Assembly: GCA_943737045.1 (NCBI GenBank)
Contig: CALSFV010000653.1
Span: 496,001 to 560,000, forward strand
DNA: 64,000 nucleotides
Source: Parapristionchus giblindavisi
Lineage: Eukaryota > Nematoda > Chromadorea > Rhabditida > Diplogasteridae
Direction of reading: 5' to 3'
Shown: positions 33,842-45,218 of the stretch, piece by piece
Position numbering within the stretch: position 1 is the stretch's first letter
How the letters are laid out: every line of letters begins with the position of its first letter
Position numbers and translations under genes: made by a program
Notes under the pieces: generated by a model
Databases searched by the model: none
What the model saw: the letters and a program-made list of their open reading frames with translations, nothing else
What the model was told of the DNA's origin: nothing

Positions 33842-34886
33842 CAAGGGAAGTACAAGAAATATCTTTTAGACTTTTGAACACGACTATTTTTCCTCGATAG
33901 GTATAGGCAATATATGGACGGAACCAAAAAATTAGCTGCGACCACGCACTTTCAGATTTTATATAATTAATCAAAGTTTGAGAAAAAATTCCTCATTTTT
34001 TGAAGAAAAAATGCGTTGTGTAGGGGACAAGGAGCGTAGGAAACAAAGCGCTCCTGTAAGAGCAATGAAGACATGGCAGCGTGGTGTAGTGGTTGTGTGT
34101 ACACTTCTGGATCGGGATGTGGTTGGTTCGAGTACACCTATGGACATTTTTCTTTTGCTCATTTTTAACAGCTTCGGACTTGTACTTTCGCTGAATTTTT
34201 TTTTTTCAATTTCAGATCTTTTTTTCACTTTCAGAACGTTCGTGCAATTTGTTCCTATTCCATTACATTTTTCATTATTTCCAATATATTTTGCATCTAA
34301 TAACTTCTTTGAAATTTATCAACAAAACAAATTATTAAAATTATACATGTCACATAATATTTCAACAACAATGGCAGTTAACAAAACAATTCCCGCGCAA
34401 TCGACGATCACATATCGAGCATTTGATGAAATGAAAGTTGGGACAGGATCTCTCACAGATTACAACAACATCTTAAAAGATGTAATCAAAAATTGAAAGT
34501 GAAAAAAATTAACAATTTTTTTCCATTTTTTTTCATCGAAAGTGCAAGTCCGAAGCTGTTAAAAATGAGCAAAAGAAAAATGTCCATAGGTGTACTCGAA
34601 CCAACCACATCCCGATCCAGAAGTGTACACACAACCACTACACCACTCTGCCATGTCTTCAGTGCTCTTACAGGAGCGCTTTGTTTCCTACGCTACTTGT
34701 CCCCTACACAGTGCGTTTTTTTCTTCAAAAAATGAGGATTTTTTTCACAAACTTTGATTAATTATATAAAATCTGAAAGTGCATGGTCGCAGCTAATTTT
34801 TTGGTTCCGTCCATATATTACCTATACCTATCGAGGAAAAATAGTCTTGTTCAAAAGTCTAAAAGATATTTCTTGTACTTCCCTTG
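33842..34886. mobile_element. Foldback element with CAAGGGAAGTA termini, tRNA-like module in both arms
   Basis: Arms of about 370 bp (33842..34215 and 34525..34886) are nearly perfect inverted repeats starting CAAGGGAAGTACAAGAAATA. Flanking TAA occurs at 33839..33841 and 34887..34889, a 3-bp target duplication. A tRNA-like stretch occupies 34075..34142 in one arm and 34586..34653 in the other. The roughly 300-bp centre holds a short open frame (MSHNISTTMAVNKTIPAQST ...) with no known domain. It belongs with the elements at 39615 and 62139. Confidence 0.8.
34075..34142 (+). other. tRNA-like sequence inside foldback arm
   Basis: GCGTGGTGTAGTGGTTGTGT resembles a tRNA D-arm/A-box and GGTTGGTTCGAGTACACC a T-arm/B-box. 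Acceptor pairing is poor, so it is a tRNA-derived module rather than a functional gene. Mirror copy at 34586..34653. Confidence 0.55.
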
Positions 34887-34889
34887 TAA

Positions 34890-35300
34890 GAAAAGATTTT
34901 TCTCTCCCACCACAAGCGAGCTAAAGAGCTAACGGGGAGAGATAATTGTCTGATCAAAGGACAGAAAGGATAAACGCAGAGGTACATCCCGTTATTCAAG
35001 ACACACGAAGTCCTGCGAGAGATCACTGCTAGGCAAGTGATATATCATTCCAATTCAGTCCGGATGGCATAATCTCTTCTTCGGACCTACTTTACCGAGT
35101 GATCTAGCTACGCCCCCTTTCGGGCGCCTTGATGGGCAGATAAGGGTAGATATAAGATGGGTAAAATTAGAATAAATAAATAAGAAATTGCTTTTCTTAT
35201 ACCGGAAAATCGTGAGAGGTACCGTATGGTTCCCTACTCTCTAAAATGAGGAACAATAAAAGACACGGTGAAACTTAGAAAAAAATGAGAGATAAAGTGA
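34890..35300. repeat. Dispersed repeat, possible LINE 3' fragment
   Basis: GGTACATCCCGTTATTCAAG and GAGAGATCACTGCT recur at 58125..58200, and TCCGTTATTCAAGGCACAT at 40217. The segment continues through GGGCGCCTTGATGGGCAGAT to an AATAAATAAATAAG end, which looks like a retrotransposon tail. Confidence 0.5.
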
Positions 35301-35515
35301 TTATGATGCAGAGGAAAAAAATAAGGTAATAAATTTAATCAGTTCACAAAAATAATTGTGTTCCAAGATGGTCTCTTCGGTTCGTGGACAATTTTTATCC
35401 CATTGGCATACGAGAGACTGCACCTTTGTGAAATCTGAAAAGGTTTGCATAACGATCATTTTGATCTCCATTCTCTTTTTTTCCATTCATATCACTTCAT
35501 TGTCAGTCATCAACG

Positions 35516-38327
35516 ATGTCGTCAGCTTCGGCGACGAAGAATCAAGTAAGTCAATCTCTGCAGGGTTCATGCCACCCCGATATAGTCCCCTGTAGTATTT
35601 AAGTCAATTTTGAAAATTTTTCTGATAATTCGAGCCAAATTGTTGGCCAAAATTTCACCTCCCTATCACAGGCACGTCGAGTACTAAAGCCTGGCAATGT
35701 CATCGTTAGTCCCACTCACAAGTTGTAATAACTATTTGTGCTCTCTGAAGCCCTGCCCCTATTAAGGTATACGATAGTCAAATTGCTCGGTTCTGGAGGA
35801 TTCGGAGATGTGTACAAGGTTGAGGATGAGGAAACGCACGTGGTTGGTATTCCGAACGGATTTATTGGGTACTGTAGCATCGATTGATTTCAGAAACTTG
35901 CTTTGAAGACGGAGTTTTATGGATCGAAGATGCCTCGTCTCAAGGTTGACAATGTAGATTGGCAAGGTGCCAAGTTTTCCGTTTAGATCGAGGCTTGCAT
36001 ACTGGAGAAATGTTCGGTGGGACCCAAGGAAAAGAGGGGACACTTTCTGACATTGAGAGACAAGGGAACAACCGAAGACTTCAAGGTTGGATGATGTTTC
36101 ACCCAGTATTGCATCGTTAGCATCGGCACTACTGCAGGACATCAGAGCTGAACACCGAACTAGTCCAAAGGGGCGAGAAATAAAATAAGCACGATTTAAA
36201 GGGCCTTTTATTCTAGACTTTTATTCTTTAGTTTTGAAATGGTCCGGTGTTCTAACAATAAGGTAGTGTCTTAACATCTTCTGCTGTTAAATCTGCCTTT
36301 CCAGTTTATGTGCATGGAGGTTGTTGGTCCTTCTCTCGAGGCTGTGCGAAAGAATGCGTGCGGGTCTGAATTCAGGCAATAAATAGTACTTATTCTGCTC
36401 TAATCAAATATTTCAGCAAGGGCACAGCGTTTAACATCACCAAGCAGAGTCTCCAAGCGATTTGGGACCTTCACGCTCTTGGCTTCCTCCGTCGCGATAT
36501 CAAGCCGGCCAATTTCTCTATCGGTGGCAAGTCCATTTCTTCAAAATGTGGGACGATTTTCAGGACTTTCACCGGATGACGAAACTCGCATCTATGTTCT
36601 TGATTTCGGTATCGCTCGAGAATACAAGACATCTTCAGGAGAGATACGGTAACTAGCCCCGCCCATTATCAAATCGATATCCAAGTTCATCTACAGTAAT
36701 CCTCGCCCGAAGGTTCCATTCTGTGGTACACCTCGATATGCAGCTCACGCTTGCCACAACAAAGAGGAACAGTCGCCCAAGGATGACCTCGAGACATGGT
36801 TAGGCCAGGATCACTGGGGCCAGGCCCACTGAGGCCACGCCCACAATCATACTGTAGGTGCTACATGGTATTCGACGTGTTTGACGCTGAGTCTCTACCG
36901 TGGAAGAAGGATAGTGACCGCGAGAAGATACTCAAGAAGAAAGAAGAACTGATGATCAGCACTAGTGAGTTTGCACACTGCCCAGTTCACAGTTGGCATC
37001 ATGCCAAGTTCACTTTCTTTACAGAGTCCCCTGCGAAGAGATGTCCAAAGGATTTCATGCGAATTGTCAAGTATATCAACGAGCTTAACTATCTTGACAT
37101 TCCAGATTATCAGTGGATCATGGTACGTACGTGGTCCTAAAGGCAACTAGTCGATTGTACTGGAATGATTGCCTTCCAAGGAGGGAAAAATTCTCCGTAA
37201 AGTCGCTAGGGATTGTTGCTATGTGTATTTGACGCCCATTTTCGAGGGGGGTATCAGAACGGCAACAATCAAAACGGCAACAATCAAAACGGCAACAATC
37301 AAAACGGCAACAATCAAAACGGCAACGGAGTAGAACTCGGTTGGGAGTTGGCATAGCTTCCCTAACAATAAGTAGCATGCCCTATGCTACAGTATTCCAA
37401 CTGTTGCTACCGTAACCTACCGTAACCCACTACCGTAAATCAAAATGCGGGAAAATGCTGTTTTTCGATCGGTAGAGGCACGATAGGGGTGAACCGGCTT
37501 CAGTAACACTACCGTAACATGGTTACAGTAACCCAGACTAAAGTATTCGCTGTTGAATATCGCGAACTGACTTTTTTATGAACTGACTTTTTTTATGACT
37601 GTACTAGAGCTATGTCTCGTAGTGTTTTGATGGTATTATCATTAGTCAAACAATAGAGAAAAGGCATGCACTCAACTCTACGTTCAGCACAAAAACATAT
37701 TTTTAAAAAGAAAAACATAAAAAAAGTCAGTTCGCGATATCCAACAGCGAATACTTTAGTCTAGGTTACTGTAAGCATGTAACGGTAGTGTTACTGAAGC
37801 CAGTTCACCCCTATCGTGCCTATCGTGCCTCTACCGATCAAAAAACAGCATTTTCCCGCATTTTGATTTACGGTAGTGGGTTACGGTAGATTACGGTAGC
37901 AACAGTTGGAATACTGTAGCATAGGGCATGCTACTTAGGGAAGCTATGCCAACTCCCAACCGAGTTCTACTCCGTTGCCGTTTTGATTGTTGCCGTTCTG
38001 ATACCCCCCCCCCCCATTTTAGGATTTAATTGATGAAATGGTAAAGGTCGGCAAGGTTGATGCATCAAATGAAGCTCTCGATTGGGTTGGCAAGATCAAG
38101 AATGAAAAGAAAAGGATGAGGAGGTAAGTGTACCAAAATACTTATTTTGTGATTGATTTGAATAATTTTGCAAAAAAAAACTATAGAATAGACCCTTCCT
38201 TCGTGTTAATTTATTTTGCGCCCTTTTGGACTGGTCCAGTGAGACTGGGGAGGATCAGCAGGAGGATGAGGAAGTGGTCAATAAACCGCGTATGAGTATA
38301 CAAAACTTTCAAATTCGGAGAGAATAA
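35516..38327 (+). CDS. Casein kinase 1 family Ser/Thr kinase (worm TTBK-like)
   Basis: Thirteen exons: 35516..35545, 35672..35724, 35767..35842, 35894..35944, 35987..36085, 36305..36375, 36417..36523, 36564..36648, 36697..36798, 36858..36964, 37025..37122, 38023..38123 and 38240..38327. They join in phase to 355 aa. Glycine loop LLGSGGFGDVYKV (about 34-46), ATP-binding Lys in LALK (58), catalytic loop LRRDIKPANF (Asp 154), YVLDFGIAR with DFG at 176-178, CGTPRYAAH substrate loop, and YLDIPDYQWI near the end of the C-lobe. All catalytic residues are present, so an active kinase is likely. Nematodes have a large, partly sperm-expressed expansion of this group. Intron 6 uses a GC donor (AG|GCAATA). 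The exon 7 end is ambiguous between 36523 (GT) and 36526 (GC). Intron 11 carries a palindromic element. Confidence 0.9.
37246..38015. mobile_element. Palindromic element in kinase intron 11
   Basis: Left GGGGGGTATCAGAACGGCAA is the inverse of right GTTGCCGTTCTGATACCCCC. Arms are roughly 300 bp. The left arm carries an expanded 15-bp tandem repeat (AAAACGGCAACAATC, about four units, 37256..37325) that is single-copy on the right. The right end runs into a long C tract that leads straight to the exon 12 acceptor. Confidence 0.8.
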
Positions 38328-38983
38328 CGGCGACAGTTTTCAGAACCCGAAGGTTCAAATTAGTAGGGTCAACCTTTCCTATGCACCCCAAGTCCGGCGA
38401 AGTTCATGGTGGTTATGCCTACTACGCTGCTCTCTTCCCTGTCTTTTCATTCGATTTGATAAAATCTTATAAAAGATTGATCTACGGCGTAAATTGCGAA
38501 TGTTGTTCCTAACACACTGTTACAACAAGATTGTTGAAATTTTTTCGAACATGTAAAATCTTTTTAAAATTTTTTTGTTGCTTTTATCTCGTATCACGTT
38601 TTCTATTCAAAACTATTATTCCTTGGTATAATTAAAGGCAGCTTCGAAATAGTTAAAATAGTTGATCTCATGTTGATAAGCTGAAAAAAAAACAGATCAG
38701 AAATATGTTTTTGAAAGTTTGAAACGACGCTCTTGTAAAAAGTTGGATTACTGTCCGCACTACGAGTGAGGTTTCCGAACTACAGTATAAATTTCAAGCT
38801 CTTTTATACTCGTTGTACGTTTATACTCGATCAACTTGTATTTGTTTCCCGGTCTCTTTAAAAGATAAGTCATCTGAATGAGATAGCACAAATTTACGCA
38901 TAGCTCTTTATTTTAATTTGATAATTGTTCTGCGAAAGGAAAAGCGAAAAGTCTGCACTGTGAAAAAAAATATCGACAAAAAA
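38328..38983. other. Intergenic, no gene seen
   Basis: A/T-rich DNA between the kinase stop and tRNA-Phe, without repeats or frames that I can identify. Confidence 0.5.
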
Positions 38984-39056
38984 TGCCACGAGCCGGGATC
39001 GAACCGGCGACCTTATGATCTTCAGTCACACGCTCTCCCAACTGAGTTATCATGGC
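38984..39056 (-). tRNA. tRNA-Phe (GAA)
   Basis: The reverse complement begins GCCATGATAACTCAGTTGGG, has anticodon loop CTGAAGA (anticodon GAA) and T-arm GCCGGTTCGATCCCGGC, and ends TCGTGGC plus discriminator A. The seven-base acceptor stem pairs with one G-T. A- and B-boxes are intact. Confidence 0.93.
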
Positions 39057-39182
39057 TATTGGTAACGTTTTTTCTCAATAGACCATAGACGCAACACAGA
39101 CCATAGACAACAAAACATGTTTTCATGTTGCAGCAAATAACTAACTGTATTTAGTTTCAGAGACATTGAAAGATTTATTCTA

Positions 39183-41885
39183 CAGGGTGCGCCAAAATTA
39201 CCCGAACTGATTTCACCATTATGATTCCCAGGCCCCCAATGCAAATGCGCAACCCCTATTGCAGCATCATGACGAGTGATCATTGGCCACTCCCTATTCA
39301 AGGTTTCAAGTCAGTTAGTCAAGTCTTCTACTAATGGGGAAGTAAAGTCGACTGCGACCCCTCATTCTCAAGTGTACAAGGTAGATTGTCATAGTTCATC
39401 AGCTCGGCTTTCACGAGTCGGCTGTATCCGATACCGGTATCGTGTACCAAGATCTTGGTACTGACAAGGAACGTCCGGGTAGAGGTAGACCGATTTCAGT
39501 TTCCACCGCTACGAACCGAGATCTCATCCGAAAGATGGTGTTTCGAAACCACAAGTTTACGATCTGGAGACTCGATATCTCGAACACTTCCATTCTTCAT
39601 CTCCTCAGGTCTCACAAGGGAAGTATAGTGCGCCGGTCCCGGACTTCGGAATGGGACATATACCATTCGATAGGTCTCCAAAATATAAGACTCCCATATT
39701 AAGGATTTTGGCAACGTACCCCTGGGGGCCGAGTAATTTGCATATTTCTGACTGTCTTTTTTTTTGCCCTACAATGAGATCCAGTCTCTGTGAGATCTAG
39801 AGCAAGCGGTGGTGGACGGATGGATAAGAGGATTGTCTCTATATCTTTTGCTCGTTAGTTCGATTCCCACACAAGTTCAACTTCTTTTGCTATTTTTCTA
39901 TGTATGAAAATCTTACAAAAATCATTTAAAAATCAATCAACAATATTTTGCAGTATCATATGATAATGATAATAAAAATACAATTTATAATTTTTACAAA
40001 GAATAATGATTATGATTATAATTTATGATAGTTTAAAATAAAAATCGAATTCATTATTTTCAATTGTTGTTTTTTGTAATTTTCCCATACGTGGAGTGGA
40101 CAGGCGGTCGTTAAAGATGTAGGCCTGCGAATACGTTCGTAAATATATTATAAAAGCGATTCATTCTTGATAATAGCGCTCCTAACGCACTGGAAAAGTA
40201 AAAGTAAATTTACAATCCGTTATTCAAGGCACATCTGACCTTCAAACATACTCCTTCAAATATTTCATAAAAAATGTACCCGAATCCTTCGCTGCATAAA
40301 TCCTCACAAGGATACGTGTTATATACTATGAATCTATACCGAGGACTCATCGATTTGAGATAATTGATTTTTACCGTTTGTTCATGAAAGATTATCGTAA
40401 CCCCTAATTACTGCATACCGAGCGTTAGGAGCGCTATTATCAAGAATTAATCGTTTTCATAATGTATTTACGAAAATATTAGCAGGTCTCTATCTTTAAC
40501 GACCGCCAGTCCACTCCACGTATGGGGAAAATGTTACAAAAAACAACAATTGGAAATAATTAATTCGATTTTCATTTTAAACTATCATAAATTAAAATCA
40601 TATCAATATATTCAATATAATTACCATTATAGTCACAATCATTATAATCACCATTACATTATAAATTGTAATTTTGATAGTCATTTTCATATAGTAATGT
40701 AAAATATGTAGTGTTGATTGATTTTTAAATGATTTTTGTAAGATTTTCATACATAGAAAAATAGCAAAAGAAGTTGAACTTGTGTGGGAATCGAACTCAC
40801 GAGCAAAAGATATAGAGACAATCCTCTTATCCATCCGGCCACCACCGCTTGCTCTAGATCTCACAGAGACTGGACCTCATTGTAGGGCGAAAAAAAGACA
40901 GTCAGAAATATGCAAATTACTCGGCCCCCAGGGGTCCGTTGCCAAAATCCTTAATATGGGAGTCTTCTATTTTGGAGACCTATCGAATGGTATATGTCCC
41001 ATTCCGAAGTCCGGGACCGGCGCACTATACTTCCCTTGTCAGCTGACTCTTCTCCCTTACAAGTACAGTAAACTGTTAGAACCGAATGAGCGACAGATCA
41101 AGCTCCGCTGAGAACGGTGACCTCAACTTTTTATGCGTTGTGCTAGGTCCGCGCACTTCAGCACGATGTTCAGCGAAGAGAATATCCTACCTTCAAAGAC
41201 AACCTGAATATCGAGAACAACAGAATTATTGCCTCTGATCTTAAAGAATCCTACAAGACGGCTGGGGTCATGGGTCATATCAGTCTTCCACAATACGCCA
41301 AGGTTTTAGCTGCTGTTTGCCCAACTGGAAAGTCCACTCTTGTTTTGCCACTCCATGCGTCTAGATCAATAAGGCATATTTTACCAAGCACATCCTCGAA
41401 GACGCGCTTCTACTCCGATACCATACCCACTTCGGATAGGACCACTAGACCTTTCGGTAAGATTCTGTCGTCAATGACATGACAAAGTTGACCCAGTCGT
41501 GGTTTTTCACCCATGCACTCGGCAAAATCCATCACATTGAATTACTTCCGAACTCCCCCAATCTCAACCTCCTCGACTGCAGTGCTTGGAGGTGTTGTAG
41601 GCCAAGATGTCCTCTATCAAGCACCAGAACCTCGACTCCCTCAGTGCTCCGCTTCTCAAGGCATGGGACGAACTCGATGACAACTACTTGCGGGAATCGG
41701 CAGTCGCATATGAGAAGAGACTCATGGCTTGTGTCAGAGCTAAAAGAGACCACGGCGAGATTCGCTAGTACACTACTGCTGCCCATATTCTTGATAAGCT
41801 TTACCATGAACCATATCACTCAGGTCACATTTCCAAGGGGAGATTCATATGGAAACAACAGTTCGGGTAATTATGGCGCACCCTG
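39183..41885 (+). mobile_element. Tc1/mariner-type transposon, decayed and split by a foldback element
   Basis: Termini CAGGGTGCGCCAAAATTACC and GGTAATTATGGCGCACCCTG are flanked by TA (39181 and 41886). Without the 1.4-kb insertion the element is about 1.28 kb, the normal size. Transposase remnants are on the plus strand: a helix-turn-helix region around 39470..39610 (GRGRPISVSTATNRDLIRKM) and, after the insertion, a C-terminal part with NLNLLDCSAW, the decayed form of the PDLNPxD catalytic motif, and WDELDDNYLR. Several frameshifts and stops; not functional. A fragment of the same family is at 16387..16570. Confidence 0.85.
39615..41038. mobile_element. Foldback element with CAAGGGAAGTA termini, tRNA-like in both arms, nested in Tc1 element
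   Basis: CAAGGGAAGTATAGTGCGCC at the left is mirrored at the right; TCA flanks both ends (39612..39614 and 41039..41041). Arms are about 600 bp (39615..40200 and 40425..41038). Each contains a tRNA-like stretch (39806..39882 plus, 40775..40853 minus) with GGATAAGAGG as A-box and GTTCGATTCC as B-box. Same termini as the element at 33842. Confidence 0.85.
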
Positions 41886-41887
41886 TA

Positions 41888-42583
41888 TGTCCTTTCGAAT
41901 CATGAAAGTAGTGTCAATAATCTTTACTAGAAGATAACGATAAATATTGATATTTTGCCCATACAAACTTTGCCTCATGTACAAGATCCTTTTGCCACGT
42001 CAGTTCTGTTTATACTGAAAGATTTTTTGTATCTTTGAAAAATATTTTCAAAGCCTGAAAAAAGACCACTATATTCTTTTTTTTCTTTTGAAATGTTTGA
42101 ATTCACAAAGGGTTATTGAGGATTTTCGTTCTAATATTCAATATGTCGAATGCTCAGCTGTTTTTGTGACTGAAACAACTATTCATCGAGGATTGGTCTA
42201 TCGACACTTAGTCCTTGCAACTGTCATCAAGACATTGTTGGACAAGAGTGATTTTCTTTTCCTTGAATACATACACAAAAATTTTAAAAATTGGTTTATT
42301 ATAAGTCTTTTAGAGTATGTTACCGCCAAAGATATGTCTAATTTGTTTTGGAATTAGCGTGTAATCTATATTTATACATACTAACAGTACTATTTATGCG
42401 TTTTTGAAGAAAAAAAAGTTACAGAATTTGGTGAACAAAATGAATGAATGAAACGATGATTAACATATAACTGCCGACGTAAAACTATTGTGGGGGTTGA
42501 GGAAATCATGTATATCTTATGAATTAGTACACAACATTACACGAAAATTGAGTAAGTTATATCATTATTAAGCGAGGAACATG
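41888..42583. other. Intergenic, no gene seen
   Basis: A frame at 42088..42357 has no start context, domain or splice partner. The rest is A/T-rich 3' flank of the mucin-like gene. Confidence 0.45.
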
Positions 42584-45171
42584 CTAACGGCAGTGAACTA
42601 TGTTCAGTTTAAAAGAAAGACTCCCATCGCAGGAGCATCCATCATCCACATCACAATTCAATTGACTTTTACCATAGCAATGTTCCATTGGTGGTTCTGT
42701 GTAGTTAATTTTCGTGTTGCCACTGCATTTGACTAACATTGAATTCGGAGTTAGTGTTCCATTAATAATTAGAGGCGTATTAGTAAATAGATAGCCTAGG
42801 TTGCATGTGACAGAGTTAATCATCGTTTTTATTCTCCATGTAGTCGTTTCATTTGCACCTTTTATGACGAAATCGCCGTCGTAGTGCAAAGAAGTTCCCT
42901 CTAACCTTCCGACAGCGGTGAATACAACGAGATTCGAATTAGGTCTGACACAAGTGCATATTTCTAATGAATCACTGCATTGCACTTCGTCTCGCTTAAA
43001 TGGTAGTTTACTCTTCCAGTCGATGGTCGTTGTTTTGTACACTGACGTTGAGATAACGCTTTCCATTTCGATACTCTCTTTTGTCGTATCTGTAGTTATG
43101 CTAGTCATTCCAGCAGAGCTCTCATATATAGTTGTTTCTGTGGTTACCTCCAACTCGTGACAGTAAACTTTGTCAAGGTGCATTTTGTAAAAGCTTGTTG
43201 ACTTATCACAAAACCATCCCATCTGCGTACAGTTAAGTACTGATCTATTGTAACATTCGGCCATTTCTGGTACGGTCCCTACAATTGCATGATTTACATT
43301 GCACACTACTGAGTTGTGATTGAGAAAGCCATTGACGATGACCGGCCTAGAAGAAGTTCTTGAGTTGAACGCAAGGTCCGGCATACAATCTGTTCTTTCA
43401 ATCTTGCTTGTTATCATCATTTTGCTTTCCTCACTGTCTCCATATATGATAAAACTCTCTCCATTGTGCATAATGAAGATTCCAGTGATATTTTGTCCAT
43501 CACTGATTGCGCTAATACTTCCAATTACACAATAACAAGATTTGTTTGAATCGAGACATGTGGCATTCGGATCTAGTACACCCAATCCTTCGGTCCAATT
43601 AACAGTGTTTGGAGGTGTCACATTCGTATCGTTGCCAGAGTTCTTTCCAAGCGCAGTCATATAAAGGGCTGTACTTATTTCGGTAGTAGTAGGTTCAGTT
43701 TCAGATTTAATTGCAGCCGAGCTTTCTACTGTTAATTCGTCAGAGGTTTTTGATTCGGAATGATCATAACTTGTAGTGTGCACATATTTTGTAGAACTGG
43801 AGTCACTGTGTTTGGTTATTTCAGTAGGGATAGATTCAGTTTCAGACATCCAATCAGAATTAGTAGACGCCGAATTCTGATCTGAAGTTGCACTGGAGGT
43901 CCTTACTTTATCGGACTTGGAGGTATCATCGAGTATTGTAGAAGAAATGACAGTTGACATTGAATCTGATAGTGTAGAGTCAGTGGTATTGATATTTGAA
44001 ATGGTAGAGTTGCCTATTGTCGACGTACTCTCGGAAGTTTTAAAATCAGTTATTGCCGGTTCTGACATGCTGGGAGCGCGGTCCGTAGAAAGAGTTGTAC
44101 CAAAGTAGACGGTGCTCACTTCTTTGTCAGCTGATTCTTCAGAGCTGGAAGACTCACGTGTTCTCGATATGGCATAGGCAGGGCTGGACCCGGAGTCTGT
44201 TGTAGATTCGGAGCTGCTTGAGCTCGTCTCTGTAGATGTGAGTTGGTCGAAGTTGATAGAAGTTGGTACTAGGGAAATCGTTTCAAACCTGTTTGTCTTT
44301 TCCGTGGTAACAGAGCCTAACTGATCATGAAAAGTTGTTTCGGAGTTGCTTAACAACGAGTGAGAAAGGGGAGTTGATTCAGATAGATCAGGGGTCAAAC
44401 TAGAGCCATTTTCAGTTCTGGTTACCATCATGGTACTATTGGGTACATATGAAGTGGATGGATCACTTGTAGAGCTCTTTGACTCTGTAGAGTTTGGCTC
44501 ATTAGAGCTCACATATTGAGAGCTCGCAGTGTCTTGCACAAATCCATCACCAGATTCAGCTATTGTAGGTTTATGGGAACTGAATGAAATAGTAGAATTG
44601 TCTATTGTCGAGGTAGTCTCGGAAATGTTCGAAATCGAATATGTTGTTTCCGCTTCTGACATACTAGTAGTATGGCCTATAGATAAAGTTGTATCGAAGT
44701 TTCCAGTGCTCATTGATTTGTCACTGGAAGAATCAGTAGTACTCGATATGGCATAGCCAGGGCTGTATCCGTAGTCCGTTGTAGATTCCGAAGTGATGGA
44801 GCTCGACTCTGTTGTGGTGAAGAGGTCAGGGGTCGAACTAGAGTGAGATTCAGTTGTGGTCACTAACACGCGACTATTTGGTACATAAGAAGTCGATGGG
44901 TCACTTGTAGAGCTCTTTGACTTGGGATTTGGTTCACTAGAGCTCGAATATAGAATCGTAGTAGTTTTATCGGAATTGACTGAAATACCTGAAAAATGTA
45001 GGATATTTTAATTTTTACTTTGCCTGTTCTCAATATCCTACTTTCATTTTTGAATGATTCCGAACACTGTCCATCAACACTAATAGTATTCATTGTTATA
45101 TTATCTTTCATTTTGAGAGTGCATTGGGTTCCATTTAGACGAAATATAACTGATACACATCTATCATCACT
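42584..45171 (-). CDS. Mucin-like Ser/Thr-rich extracellular protein with duplicated Cys domains, 5' end missing
   Basis: Exons 45171..45042 and 44988..42584 (minus) give about 845 residues. The small exon (SDDRCVSVIFRLNGTQCTLK ...) follows a TTTCAG acceptor, so earlier exons exist or existed upstream. Its donor is either GTAGGA (used here) or a GC donor at 45023. The next 400-odd residues are Ser/Thr/Glu-rich, suited to dense O-glycosylation, and include an internal duplication of about 190 residues (ESTTDYGYSPGYAISST versus ESTTDSGSSPAYAISRT). Two homologous domains of about 135 residues follow, each with CxC, an NGxLxxNSxxxxC core, CYxxSxLNC and a terminal CDxSxSF...VxC. N-glycosylation sites are frequent. 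The protein is probably secreted or cuticle/surface-associated. I do not recognise the domain. Confidence 0.7.
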
Positions 45172-45218
45172 CTGAAATATGACCATTTACTCTCATCATA
45201 TTATCAATATGATATATA

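Noticed and set aside
34075..34142. Functional tRNA gene in the foldback arm
   Set aside because: Acceptor and anticodon stems do not pair properly by eye; kept as tRNA-like only.
33978..34496. 172-codon frame in the foldback element
   Set aside because: Most of it is arm sequence including the tRNA-like stretch; only the last 45 codons lie in the unique centre and have no known domain.
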